Shown here piece by piece: positions 14,081 through 22,745 of a stretch of DNA of 25,481 nt. The position numbers and the translations under genes are program-made. A model generated the notes under the pieces. It worked only from the letters and a program-made list of their open reading frames with translations, was not told where the DNA came from and ran no database searches. Source of the stretch: Microcaldota archaeon (GTDB lineage Archaea; Micrarchaeota; Micrarchaeia; Micrarchaeales; CABMGC01); contig DAIDLJ010000010.1 of NCBI GenBank assembly GCA_027449585.1, forward strand, positions 1 to 25,481, given 5' to 3'. Numbering within the stretch: the first letter of the stretch is position 1; each line of letters begins with the position of its first letter.

Positions 14081-14959
14081 TCAGTCAAGAAATCTTGATG
14101 ACACGCCCTTGTATGCATCTATTCTTCTGTCTCTAAGGAAAGGCCATCCTTGCCTTGTAGTGTCTATCTTGCCGAGGTCACATTTGACCACCAGGACCTC
14201 TTCCTTTCCTGGGCTTGCTTTGGCTATAATCTCGCCGAAAGGCCCGGACACAAATGATGAGCCCCAGAAGTTTATCTTCCCCTCCTTTCCAACCCTGTTC
14301 ACCGCCACTACAAATACGCCGTTTGCAATGCCATGGGCACGCTGGATGGTCTCCCATGCGTCCTGCATCTCTTTAGTAGACTCTTCTTCCTCAGGGAACC
14401 AGCCTATTGCAGTAGGATAAAATAATATTTGCGCGCCAAGAAGCGCTGTGAGTCGCGCAGCCTCTGGATACCATTGATCCCAGCAGATAAGTGTGCCTAG
14501 TTTGCCGTGCTCTGTGTCAAAAGCCTTGAAACCTAGGTCGCCAGGCGCGAAATAAAACTTCTCGTAGTAGTGGGGGTCGTCAGGTATGTGCATCTTACGG
14601 TACACTCCAAGGAGCTTGCCAGATTTATCTACCACCACTGCGGAATTGTGGTAAAGCCCGCGTGCGCGTTTCTCGAATATTCCGGCTATTACTGCCACAC
14701 TGTTCTCACGCGCGGCTTTTGATATAGCATCGGTGGTGGGTCCGGGTATTGGCTCTGCTAGATTGAAGTTCTCAAGATCTTCCTCCTGGCAGAAATACTG
14801 TGACATGAAAAGCTCTGGAAGGCAGACCACCTGGGCGCCTTTTGATGCGGCCTCTTTTATCCTACTTATCGCTTTTTCCAAATTTGACTTTGTATCTAGA
14901 CCCATGCTCATCTGCACCAGGCCTATCGTAATCTCGTCTTTTTTAACATTTTTCGACAT
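14081..14959 (-). CDS. aguB: N-carbamoylputrescine amidase
   Basis: Nitrilase-superfamily enzyme converting N-carbamoylputrescine to putrescine, CO2 and ammonia. 292 residues, normal for the family. The catalytic triad is visible: E49 in CLPELF, K122 in YRKMHIPD and C159 in ICWDQWYPE. Segments such as IPGPTTDAI, FYFAPGDLGFKAF and WGSSFVSGPFG are typical of the AguB/plant-type amidase rather than other nitrilases. It starts 4 bases after deoxyhypusine synthase and is followed by aguA. The order of gene products supports a complete agmatine to putrescine route within this operon. Confidence 0.94.
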   Translation of the reverse strand: MSKNVKKDEITIGLVQMSMGLDTKSNLEKAISRIKEAASKGAQVVCLPELFMSQYFCQEEDLENFNLAEPIPGPTTDAISKAARENSVAVIAGIFEKRARGLYHNSAVVVDKSGKLLGVYRKMHIPDDPHYYEKFYFAPGDLGFKAFDTEHGKLGTLICWDQWYPEAARLTALLGAQILFYPTAIGWFPEEEESTKEMQDAWETIQRAHGIANGVFVVAVNRVGKEGKINFWGSSFVSGPFGEIIAKASPGKEEVLVVKCDLGKIDTTRQGWPFLRDRRIDAYKGVSSRFLD

Positions 14960-14963
14960 GGAA

Positions 14964-15995
14964 TCACCGCTTGGCTAATCTTGAATTGAGGTTCTTGGGC
15001 TTTCGCTTCTTCCAGTCCCCTTTATTGTAAACGTATGACGCAAGTATTGGTAGCGCTATCGTCGCTTCCGAGAATACCATCTGGGTGTTGCCAGTATCAA
15101 CTTTTCCCCAAGAATGGGCCTCCTTTAGTGTCGAGCCTGACAAAGCCCCGTCCCTTTCGTCTGCCACCGTTATCTGCACTGCGTATTTGTGCATTGGCAC
15201 GTCGATGCCGAGCATGTCTGCGGCGACAACAGTATCCTGGGCAAAGTTCTTTGGAACTCCGCCGCCTATCATTAGTAGTCCGCTCTGCTTCGCGCCCATT
15301 TTTATCTTTGTGAGCTCGAGAAAATCCTTTGCAGAATCTATCGAGACGTGGTCATCTGGATTTTTCCACTGGTGTTTTACAAGACCGAAGCCTGCGCTGC
15401 AATCAGAAAATGCTGGGACAAATATCGGTACGCCCTTCTTATAGGCTTCAAGAACAACTGAGTCCTGCTTCTTTGAGTGTTTTGATAGGTATTTTCCCAT
15501 TTCAACTATAAACTCCCTTGATGAATAGGGCCTTCTTTCAAGTCCTTCTGCTATTTTCCACACTGTATCATCGCATACCCTAAGTTCATCCTCTCGTATG
15601 TAAGTATCATATATCCTATCTATTGCCTTGGCCCGGAGCTCCTCGTCGTCAGCAAGCGGTGACCCGGAATAGTGGTTGAAGCCTGGAGCCTCAAAGAAAT
15701 CCTGGTCAACTATTATCGCGCCGGTTGAGACTATGGCGTCCACCATGTTGTTTTGGACCATCTGGTAAACAAGTCTCTTAAGCCCAGAGCTGAATAAGGA
15801 TCCGGCAAGGCATAGGATTATTGTGCAATCAGTGTCAGAGACCATTTTTCCATATATCTTCGCTGCGCTGGCCAGGTTTCTTGACTGGAAAGACATTGAA
15901 GAGAACGAGTCGACCAGTTCAGTAAGACTCCTTGTGCCTATGTCTATATGCTTTATCTTCGACCCGAGGTGATTACCAGATTTCAACCATTCCAC
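14964..15995 (-). CDS. dys: Deoxyhypusine synthase
   Basis: NAD-dependent enzyme transferring the aminobutyl group of spermidine to a lysine of translation factor aIF5A, the first step toward hypusine. 343 residues from a GTG at 15995. The active-site lysine K298 lies in EAHSWGKV, followed by the conserved TGNTQMVFSEATIALPIL. Other family segments are CLAGSLFSSGL, DAIVSTGAIIVDQDF, GVPIFVPAFSDCSAGFG and MIGGGVPKNF. No ATG is available near the N-terminus; a TATA box 26 bases further upstream supports a leaderless GTG start. It is first in the operon with aguB and aguA, so polyamine production and its use are linked. Confidence 0.95.
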   Translation of the reverse strand: MEWLKSGNHLGSKIKHIDIGTRSLTELVDSFSSMSFQSRNLASAAKIYGKMVSDTDCTIILCLAGSLFSSGLKRLVYQMVQNNMVDAIVSTGAIIVDQDFFEAPGFNHYSGSPLADDEELRAKAIDRIYDTYIREDELRVCDDTVWKIAEGLERRPYSSREFIVEMGKYLSKHSKKQDSVVLEAYKKGVPIFVPAFSDCSAGFGLVKHQWKNPDDHVSIDSAKDFLELTKIKMGAKQSGLLMIGGGVPKNFAQDTVVAADMLGIDVPMHKYAVQITVADERDGALSGSTLKEAHSWGKVDTGNTQMVFSEATIALPILASYVYNKGDWKKRKPKNLNSRLAKR

Positions 15996-16020
15996 CGTTT
16001 ATAAGACGTAATTCTCTCTT

Positions 16021-16028
16021 TTATATTT
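16021..16028 (-). promoter_or_regulatory. Putative TATA box for the dys-aguB-aguA operon
   Basis: The minus strand reads AAATATAA, centred about 29 bases upstream of the GTG at 15995. This predicts a transcript with only a few leader bases. It lies in the short gap after the helical-repeat gene. Confidence 0.4.
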
Positions 16029-16050
16029 TTCTAATTTTATTAAGTAGGCA

Positions 16051-16674
16051 TTAGCTTTGTTGCGCCTGATTTGCCACCCTGGAAACAAAACCCTCCATGC
16101 GCGAGATGGCTTTTGGCATCCAATTTTCATTAAAACCTAGATCGGTGAAGACCTTGAGCGCGGCTTCGTAGCTCCTAGACCTACCTCGCCTGTGGCCTTC
16201 CCCATACAGTATGGATGCGGTAAGGTAGTCCCAAGCTGCGGAGTTGAGAATGGAGGCGAATGGGCTTGTCTTGATGGCTTCTCCAGCATTATGGTCTGCT
16301 GGGAAGATGTGGGGCATTACTCCAGTATTGCTTCTGATCAGATGCAGTTTTGCGGCCCTGTCGTTGCAATGCTCTATGAGCAGGTCCGCAGATTTCTCAA
16401 AGCTTTCTGCGGCCCTCAGAGGATGACCTGAGACTATAAAATCAATTGCAGCTGCATGGTAAAGGTTTGCAGCTTCCATGACTGGATCTTTGTTTCGAGG
16501 ATACAATGCGCCCCTTAAGCTGAATTTTCCATGCGCGAGATCATAAAGCGCCTCTGCGTTGTTGATGTGGCGCTCTGCCACGTGCCATAAGGATATCTCC
16601 TTTTTCCGAAATACGTTCTTAAGCAGCCCTAGGCGCTTTCTTTCCTGCTCCTGGCTTGCGTTTTTGACATGCAC
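16051..16674 (-). CDS. TPR/SNAP-like helical-repeat protein, unknown
   Basis: 207 residues, soluble, almost wholly alpha-helical in appearance. Not assigned to a named family. Several Ala-rich helix pairs resemble tetratricopeptide or alpha-SNAP repeats: AERHINNAEALYDLA, EAANLYHAAAIDFIVSGHPL, RAAESFEKSADLLIEHC and SAAWDYLTASILYGEG. Such proteins usually act as binding platforms. The GTG start at 16674 is preceded by AAGGT, an SD-like site overlapping the NAD kinase stop codon, 6 bases before the start, so the gene is probably translated in concert with nadK. No signal peptide or membrane segment is seen. Confidence 0.75.
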   Translation of the reverse strand: MHVKNASQEQERKRLGLLKNVFRKKEISLWHVAERHINNAEALYDLAHGKFSLRGALYPRNKDPVMEAANLYHAAAIDFIVSGHPLRAAESFEKSADLLIEHCNDRAAKLHLIRSNTGVMPHIFPADHNAGEAIKTSPFASILNSAAWDYLTASILYGEGHRRGRSRSYEAALKVFTDLGFNENWMPKAISRMEGFVSRVANQAQQS

Positions 16675-16683
16675 GTCTATACC

Positions 16684-17445
16684 TTATACAGCCATCCTGC
16701 TTCTAATTATCCTGTCAAGCTTTCGGGCTAGTTCCTCCCTTCTCTTCTTGAAACGAACTATCTTAAGCTCTTTCTCCGAAACCCTCACCCTAAACGAGTC
16801 TTTGGGTTTGAGGGTCTTTATCACTTCGCCGTCGTATCGCAGCTGGCCGTTGTACTTAACCACTTCGACCTCTATTACTCTGGATGAGTCCACCACTATT
16901 GGATTTTTATAAGGACCGTCTACGTTTAGAAAGGTAAGGCACATTGCATTGGGTATGAGCATTATTGGCCCACCTGCGGATTTGTTATACGCAGTCGATC
17001 CTATTGAACTTGTTATAAGTATTCCATCTCCGCTCATTACATATGGGTATATCTCATACCTCTTGCCGCCCCTGAGCTCGTATATCTTGAAGCTCACCTC
17101 TTCAAGGGTGTTATGAAGAAGTGCCTCGTTTACAGCATAGTATCTCTTGCCATTGAAGGACACCTCCATCTTGTTCTCCAGTTTTTCTATGTAGTAGGAT
17201 CCCGACTTGAGGGACTTTATGACAAAGTCGATGTCGTTGAGGCTGACATCGGAGTAATACCCTATGCTTCCGCTCTCTTCGCTTCGTATTGGAAGTATCG
17301 GCCCTTCGTACTTCTTTGCAGCCCTTACAAATGTGCCGTCGCCCCCTACCGCAAGGCATATGCTTCCTTTAGAGGATACATCGAATGACGCATAAATCTC
17401 CCTGAGTTGACGGTAGTTCTTCTTGCTGACTATCTTTATTTTCAT
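16684..17445 (-). CDS. nadK: NAD kinase
   Basis: Phosphorylates NAD to NADP, in archaea using ATP or polyphosphate. 253 residues. The catalytic GGDGT is at 34-38 (D36), a VNEALLHN segment carries the conserved NE pair, and SGDGILITSSIGSTAY followed by SAGGP is the NAD-binding signature. A basic C-terminal tail (KKRREELARKLDRIIRS) follows the core. The ATG at 17445 lies 9 bases downstream of the lpdA stop, in the same direction, so it is probably read with the 2-oxoacid dehydrogenase genes. Confidence 0.94.
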   Translation of the reverse strand: MKIKIVSKKNYRQLREIYASFDVSSKGSICLAVGGDGTFVRAAKKYEGPILPIRSEESGSIGYYSDVSLNDIDFVIKSLKSGSYYIEKLENKMEVSFNGKRYYAVNEALLHNTLEEVSFKIYELRGGKRYEIYPYVMSGDGILITSSIGSTAYNKSAGGPIMLIPNAMCLTFLNVDGPYKNPIVVDSSRVIEVEVVKYNGQLRYDGEVIKTLKPKDSFRVRVSEKELKIVRFKKRREELARKLDRIIRSRMAV

Positions 17446-17454
17446 TCAACCATC

Positions 17455-18816
17455 TTATTTGCCATAATAGAAGTGCACCGGCCGGCCGAGGGCTGCCCCT
17501 GCGACTTCCTGCATGAGTTCGGAGAAGGTGGGGTGAGGGTGTATTGTGTCTGCCACATCTTCAAGCGTGGCGCCCATTTCTATTGCAAGTGCAGCCTCGG
17601 ATATCATTGCATTCGCATCTGTGGACACCATCTCAACCCCTTTGATCATCTGATTTGAGTCATAGGCTATTTTTATGAATCCGCGTGTCTCGCCGATTGC
17701 TATGCCCCGGCCGAGGGCGGTTAGCGGGAATTTTTTGACGCTTATGCCTTCGCCTTCCAGGCTACCAGCTATTGCAATTTCCGGATCGGAAAATATTACT
17801 GCAGGTATCACGGTGTTGTCGAATGCGCCCCTGTTCCCAGCAGCAACTTCTGCGGCTATTTCACCTTGCCGTATCGCCTTGTGAGCTAGCATCGGCTCTC
17901 CTATGACGTCTCCTATGGCAAGTATATTTGGATCAGATGTAGTAAGAGACAGATCAACCTGAACAAAACCTTTTCCGTCTACACCGACTTTTGTGTTCTC
18001 TAATCCAAGGTTCTGCGTATATGGCACAAGGCCCACTGCAGAGACAATTGCATCTGCAGCAAGTTCGGTGCCGTCGGATAGCCTCACAGAATCCTTGCCG
18101 TGGGAGGAGGGAACAGTATTTGGGTGTATGGTAACGCCAAGTTCCTGGAGCCTTGACTTGACAAGGGAGACGGCGTCCTGATCGAATCTTGAAAGGAGAT
18201 CTGAATGCGCGAGTATGTCGACTTTTGTTCCGAGCTTGGCGTAAAGAGTGCCTATCTCAACAGCAACATAGCCTGCGCCTATTATTACCATGTTTTTGGG
18301 AATTCTGTCGAGCATCAGCGCGGATTTGTAGTCCATCACTTCTGGACCAAAATCAAAACCGGGTATGGATCTTGGCGCTGACCCAGTTGCTATTATGGCC
18401 TTCTTGAAATCAAGTTCTTCGCCGTTGGTGAGCTGTATCGCATTTGAGGATATGAAAGTTCCCTGGTCCTTGATGACCTCTATGCTGTTGGACTTGCACA
18501 GATACTCGACCCCTTGCTCTAGTTTCTTTGAGACATCCATACGCCATTCGAGCATTTTTTTGGGATCTATGCTGGCACCTTCGGCTCGGATGCCAAATTT
18601 TTCTGAGTGAGTCATCTCATAGAATATGTCCGCTATGTGTATAAGCGTCTTCGATGGTATGCAGGCATAGTTTAGACAGTGGCCGCCCATCTTGTTCTTT
18701 TCGACTATGGCTACGTTCATGCCGAGCTGTGACGCCCTTATCGCCGAGACATAGCCTCCCACGCCGCCGCCGATTATGGCCAGATCCACATCTTCAGGAA
18801 GCGATCCCATTACCAT
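17455..18816 (-). CDS. lpdA: Dihydrolipoamide dehydrogenase (E3)
   Basis: FAD-dependent disulfide oxidoreductase that reoxidises the lipoyl group of E2 and reduces NAD. 453 residues. N-terminal FAD-binding IIGGGVGGYVSAI, the redox disulfide C47/C52 in GGHCLNYACIPSK, NAD-binding VIIGAGYVAVEIG, and the C-terminal His-Glu pair H428/E433 in HPHPTFSE are all present. The disulfide segment differs slightly from the usual GGTCLNVGCIPSK. ATG codons at 18816 and 18810 are both possible. It is separated from the upstream LysE-type gene by 53 bases with an AT-rich stretch near 18850-18860, so it may have its own promoter as well as read-through from the E1-E2 genes. Confidence 0.94.
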   Translation of the reverse strand: MVMGSLPEDVDLAIIGGGVGGYVSAIRASQLGMNVAIVEKNKMGGHCLNYACIPSKTLIHIADIFYEMTHSEKFGIRAEGASIDPKKMLEWRMDVSKKLEQGVEYLCKSNSIEVIKDQGTFISSNAIQLTNGEELDFKKAIIATGSAPRSIPGFDFGPEVMDYKSALMLDRIPKNMVIIGAGYVAVEIGTLYAKLGTKVDILAHSDLLSRFDQDAVSLVKSRLQELGVTIHPNTVPSSHGKDSVRLSDGTELAADAIVSAVGLVPYTQNLGLENTKVGVDGKGFVQVDLSLTTSDPNILAIGDVIGEPMLAHKAIRQGEIAAEVAAGNRGAFDNTVIPAVIFSDPEIAIAGSLEGEGISVKKFPLTALGRGIAIGETRGFIKIAYDSNQMIKGVEMVSTDANAMISEAALAIEMGATLEDVADTIHPHPTFSELMQEVAGAALGRPVHFYYGK

Positions 18817-18869
18817 GATATATCAACATTATTGATTTGGCTCAAAGAACATAAATAATTATCAGATGG

Positions 18870-19442
18870 TCAAGCCGCAATTGCCAGGCTGTGATATAGC
18901 ATGAATATGCCAAACGCAGCAAATAGCGTGGCTGATGCATGCCGTATCCATTTTGAATAGGAAGCATTGTTGAGCCGAGATATCATGGATGAAAATATTA
19001 ATATCCAAGCCAGTATTCCAACGAAAAGGCCGAGTATCGAATATGCGCTGGCGGTCTTGAGCATAAATAGCCCGGCAGTAAGCCACCATGCAAGATTAAA
19101 CGGGCTTGATATGGCTAAAACGTATCCTATCAGGTAATTTCCATGCGGCTTTGTCCGGAGTTTTATGGGCTTGCTTAGCCGATATGCAAGATACAGCATG
19201 AGAATGCCGCCTAGAGTGTAAAAATAGTTGATAGCGGCGGCAGGTATGACCGAGCCGAAGACCAACATTATTACAAAGTATGTGAAATCGGCGCTTGTTG
19301 CGCCAAGCCCGACGCTGAGCCCGTGAATTCTGGACCTTGTTGCCTCTGTGGCTATCATCGCATTTACAGGGCCTGGTGGTGCTGCTAGCGATAGGCCCAT
19401 TGCTATTCCGAATATGCAGTAGTAGATGTCAGTGAAAAACAA
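18870..19442 (-). CDS. LysE-family membrane exporter
   Basis: 190 residues with about six hydrophobic helices. The N-terminal family signature is clear: GLSLAAPPGPVNAMIATEATR followed by GLSVGLGATSADFTYF. Relatives export amino acids or small metabolites; the substrate here is unknown. No ATG is suitably placed, so a TTG at 19442 is used, 6 bases after the E2 stop. Its insertion between E2 and E3 suggests co-expression with the complex, possibly to export a related amino acid or product, which is inference only. Confidence 0.88.
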   Translation of the reverse strand: MFFTDIYYCIFGIAMGLSLAAPPGPVNAMIATEATRSRIHGLSVGLGATSADFTYFVIMLVFGSVIPAAAINYFYTLGGILMLYLAYRLSKPIKLRTKPHGNYLIGYVLAISSPFNLAWWLTAGLFMLKTASAYSILGLFVGILAWILIFSSMISRLNNASYSKWIRHASATLFAAFGIFMLYHSLAIAA

Positions 19443-19448
19443 GCAGGA

Positions 19449-20687
19449 TCATCCAAGTATATCGAGCAGGTCTGGATCTTCTATGTATCTTGTAAGAGCA
19501 AGGCCGAACTTTACAGCCTCTGCGCCGTCTACCACGCGGTGGTCAAAAACTAGCGAGAATGGCAGCATCTTTGCTATCTTTATCTGGCTATCTATCACTA
19601 CGGGCTCATCGCGCATGCGCCCTAGCCCAAGTATTCCGACGTCCGGATGGTTGATTATTGGTACTGAGAAATAGCCTCCGCCGAGGCTGCCGACGTTTGT
19701 TATTGTGAATGTAGTATCGCGCATCTCGTCTATAGATATGGTCATGTTGTTTATCTTTTCATGCAGGGCCTGTATCTCTTTTGCTATCTGGATTATGCTC
19801 TTCTTGTCGGCTTGCTTTATGACGACAACCTTCAGGCCGTCTGGCGCCTCTGCGGCAAGACCGATGTTGTAATATTTCTTTACTATTACCTCTTGGCGCT
19901 CGCGATCGTAGCTTGAGTTCGCCATTGGATTCTCCTTTAGGGCCTCTACAGTAGCCTTTATTATGAATGGCAGGAAGGTCAATTTGACGCCCATCCTCTC
20001 GGCGTTGGCCTTTTCTTTTGCGACAATATCATAGAGCTTTGTTGCATCTATCTTCTCCATGTGCGTGAAGGTTGGTATGGATAGAGAGAGCTCCACGTTC
20101 TTGGCTATAGCCTTGCGGGTCTGCGACATCGGAACCCTCTCCACCTCCTCCCCGTGAGTCTCCTCTAAAAGTTCGGAGAATTTTGCCGGCTGCTTTTGTG
20201 GAGCGACGGACCTGTTCATAGCGTTCCTGACATCATTTTCAAGTATCCTTCCGCCCGGGCCGGTTCCGGTGACTGTTGAGAGGTCTAGATTGCTGTCCCT
20301 GGCAAGCTTTCTGACATAAGGCGTTGCGATTATCTCATGCTCTGGTTGCCGCTGCGATGGCTCTTGACGCGCCTGCTGTTGTGCTTGCTGCGGTGTTGTT
20401 TGCAGGGTCGGTTTTGGTTCGGTGGTTTTCTGCGCCCCTGCAGTGGCTATTTCCGATTCGTCGCCGATGTATGCAAGAGTGTCCCCAACATGGACTATTG
20501 CACCTTCCTTGACATTGAACTTTATCTTGCCCGTTATGGGTGATGGGGCATTGACAACCGCCTTATCCGTCTCTACCTGGACTACCGGTTGATCCTCTTT
20601 GACCTGATCACCGTCCTTGACAAGCCACTTCTGTACCTTTCCTTCCGTTATTCCTTCTCCAACATCGACGAATCGTATATCCTTCAA
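19449..20687 (-). CDS. 2-oxoacid dehydrogenase E2, dihydrolipoyl acyltransferase
   Basis: Core of the complex; transfers the acyl group from lipoate to CoA. 412 residues. Domain order: one lipoyl domain (1-78) with K42 in VETDKAVV as lipoylation site, a Gln/Pro-rich linker (about 83-118), a peripheral-subunit-binding domain (120-157, ATPYVRKLA to GGRILENDV), and the acyltransferase domain with H383 and D387 in DHRVVDG. The start is a TTG at 20687, 4 bases after the E1beta stop. Overall architecture resembles Gram-positive bacterial and Thermoplasma E2s. The acyl substrate (pyruvate or branched-chain oxoacids) cannot be decided from sequence alone. Confidence 0.95.
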   Translation of the reverse strand: MKDIRFVDVGEGITEGKVQKWLVKDGDQVKEDQPVVQVETDKAVVNAPSPITGKIKFNVKEGAIVHVGDTLAYIGDESEIATAGAQKTTEPKPTLQTTPQQAQQQARQEPSQRQPEHEIIATPYVRKLARDSNLDLSTVTGTGPGGRILENDVRNAMNRSVAPQKQPAKFSELLEETHGEEVERVPMSQTRKAIAKNVELSLSIPTFTHMEKIDATKLYDIVAKEKANAERMGVKLTFLPFIIKATVEALKENPMANSSYDRERQEVIVKKYYNIGLAAEAPDGLKVVVIKQADKKSIIQIAKEIQALHEKINNMTISIDEMRDTTFTITNVGSLGGGYFSVPIINHPDVGILGLGRMRDEPVVIDSQIKIAKMLPFSLVFDHRVVDGAEAVKFGLALTRYIEDPDLLDILG

Positions 20688-20691
20688 AAAA

Positions 20692-21657
20692 TCACACTGA
20701 CATTATCTTGTCTATTGCAGCCGCAACCTTCTTCTCATTTGGTATGTAGAATTTTTCATATCCTGGGAAAGGATATGGAAGGCTATCTGAAGCCACCCTC
20801 AATATTGGAGCCTTGAGCTCGAATATGTCCTTCTCGGCTATAAGCGCAGAGATCTCGGCGCCTACTCCGAAGCTTGCTGGAGCCTCATGCACCACTATCA
20901 CCCTTCCGGTCTTCTTCGCACTGTCAAGGATCGCCTTCTCGTCTAAGGGATTTATGGTCCTTAGGTCTATTATCTCCGCATCCACCTTCTTCTTTTCCAC
21001 AGTGTCTTTGACAATGTGCACCATTGTCCCGTATGTGACTATGGTGAGGTCATTGCCCTCCCTGACCACGCTGGCCTTGCCTATTGGCACTTCATAAGCC
21101 TCCTCAGGTATCTCCTGTTTGAATAGCCTATAGAGCCGTGTGGGCTCAAGGAATAGCACCGGATCGGGTGTGCGCGAGGCCTTTATGAGGAGTCCCTTTG
21201 CATCGTATGGCGTTGATGGCTCGACCACTATAAGACCGCCTATGTGGGCATATAGGACTTCTGGGCTTTCAGAATGGTGCTCTAGAGTCCTTACCCCTCC
21301 GCTTACTGGAGTCCTTATCACCATAGGCACGCTGAATGTGGATCTGCTTCTTGAGCGGTATCTTGCTGCATGGTTTACTATCTGGCTGAACGAGAGGAAC
21401 ATGAATCCTGCGAACTGTATCTCGGCTATTGGATGCATGCCTGCTAGCGCCATGCCTATTGAGGTCCCGACTATCCCCGATTCGGCTAGCGGGGTGTCTA
21501 TGACGCGGTCCGGACCGAACTTGTCAAAGAGCCCCTCGGTCACCCTGAACACTCCGCCATCCTTCCCTACGTCCTCACCGAGAAGTACTACGTCGTTGTT
21601 CTCTTTCATGCTCAGCTCAATTGCATTGTTTATAGCTGTAACCATGTTTACTAACAT
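20692..21657 (-). CDS. 2-oxoacid dehydrogenase E1, beta subunit
   Basis: Forms the thiamine-diphosphate-dependent decarboxylase with E1alpha. 321 residues with the expected transketolase-like pyrimidine-binding domain (LGEDVGKDGGVFRVTEGL, TPLAESGIVGTSIGMALAG, AEIQFAGFM) and C-terminal domain (IVTYGTMVH, EIIDLRTINPLD, VVHEAPASFGVGAE). The ATG at 21657 follows the E1alpha stop directly (TGAATG), so translation is coupled; an in-frame ATG at 21645 is an alternative. No internal damage is seen. Confidence 0.95.
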   Translation of the reverse strand: MLVNMVTAINNAIELSMKENNDVVLLGEDVGKDGGVFRVTEGLFDKFGPDRVIDTPLAESGIVGTSIGMALAGMHPIAEIQFAGFMFLSFSQIVNHAARYRSRSRSTFSVPMVIRTPVSGGVRTLEHHSESPEVLYAHIGGLIVVEPSTPYDAKGLLIKASRTPDPVLFLEPTRLYRLFKQEIPEEAYEVPIGKASVVREGNDLTIVTYGTMVHIVKDTVEKKKVDAEIIDLRTINPLDEKAILDSAKKTGRVIVVHEAPASFGVGAEISALIAEKDIFELKAPILRVASDSLPYPFPGYEKFYIPNEKKVAAAIDKIMSV

Positions 21658-22731
21658 TCATTCACCCTGCCAGAAGTTGTTTTCCTCTGCATCCTTGAGT
21701 TCGGCGCCAAGAGAGTCGGGAACGTAGCTGTAGAGGTTCTCGAACATGGACTTCGGATCCGGCTTGAAGCCCTCTGCTTTCTCCACGGCCGCATCTATCT
21801 GCTTCATCTGATCTGCAACCACTTGCTGTTCAATCTGATCGCTCCATGAGCCTTTTTTGGTTAGATATAGTCTAAGCCGCAGTATTGGATCGCGCTTTGC
21901 CCATTCTTCTACATCCTTTGGATCGCGATACTTGTTTGGGTCATCTGAAGTGGTGTGCATTCCCATCCTGTAGGTTATGCACTCTATAACCGAAGGCCCG
22001 TTCTGAGAATTCCTTATCGCATCTGAAGTTGCCTTGAATACAGCTATGGAATCGTTGCCGTCGACCTGAATTCCCGGGATGCCTGCAGCAATTGCTTTTT
22101 GAGCTAGCGTTTGCGCCGCGGTCTGCTTGGAACGCGGTATGGATATTGCCCATTGGTTATTCTGTATTATCACAACAAGCGGAACTTTCCAGTCTCCTGC
22201 AAAGTTTATGGCCTCATAAAAATCGCCTTCGGAGGTACCTCCGTCGCCAATATAGGCTATTACCGCTGCGCCAGTTTTTTTGTATTTTTGCGCGAATGCT
22301 ATTCCGGCAGCATGCGGCATCTGCGTCCCGACAGGTACGGACATCGGCAGGCCGCGTACCTCTTTAGGTATCTTATTCCCTTCCTCGAAGCCCATCCAGT
22401 AGAGGTAGAAGAGATCCAGAGGCAGGCCGCGCGCTATGTAGACGCCGTGCTGCCTGAAGGCCGGTACGAATATGTCAGACTTGCCCATCGCCTCTGCAGT
22501 GCCTATGTTTACCGCTTCCTCACCGAGGGTTGGCGCGTAAGTTGCCGCGCGGCCCTGCCTTTGCAAGCTTACTGCTTTGGCATCGACATTTCTTGTAAAG
22601 AGCATCAGTTTGAGCATTTCGACGAGTTTGTCATCAGTCAGCTCTGATGGCATGAGGGCGGCATCGACATTGCCCTGCTCGTCCATCACCTGCAGGTACT
22701 CTATCTTTCCGTCAAACACCTCGCTTATCAA
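21658..22731 (-). CDS. 2-oxoacid dehydrogenase E1, alpha subunit
   Basis: Catalyses thiamine-diphosphate-dependent decarboxylation of a 2-oxoacid with E1beta. 357 residues. The diphosphate-binding motif begins GDGGTSEGDFYEAINFAG and ends VVIIQNNQWAIS; the YAPTLGEEAVNIGTAEAM and FRQHGVYIARG segments are typical of pyruvate or branched-chain E1alpha. The start is a TTG at 22731; a GTG at 22719 is equally possible and fits the TATA box better. First gene of the complex, transcribed divergently from the sugar nucleotidyltransferase. Confidence 0.94.
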   Translation of the reverse strand: MISEVFDGKIEYLQVMDEQGNVDAALMPSELTDDKLVEMLKLMLFTRNVDAKAVSLQRQGRAATYAPTLGEEAVNIGTAEAMGKSDIFVPAFRQHGVYIARGLPLDLFYLYWMGFEEGNKIPKEVRGLPMSVPVGTQMPHAAGIAFAQKYKKTGAAVIAYIGDGGTSEGDFYEAINFAGDWKVPLVVIIQNNQWAISIPRSKQTAAQTLAQKAIAAGIPGIQVDGNDSIAVFKATSDAIRNSQNGPSVIECITYRMGMHTTSDDPNKYRDPKDVEEWAKRDPILRLRLYLTKKGSWSDQIEQQVVADQMKQIDAAVEKAEGFKPDPKSMFENLYSYVPDSLGAELKDAEENNFWQGE

Positions 22732-22745
22732 AAAACAAACCCGTA

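Noticed and set aside
14068..14118. Upstream ATG start for aguA
   Set aside because: The added 17 residues are encoded by the 3' end of aguB in another frame, and an SD-like GGTGGGG precedes the TTG at 14067.
21140..21727. Long open frame on the plus strand over E1beta
   Set aside because: It is fully antisense to E1beta, whose motifs are intact; the opposite-strand product is Ser/Pro-rich without a known domain.
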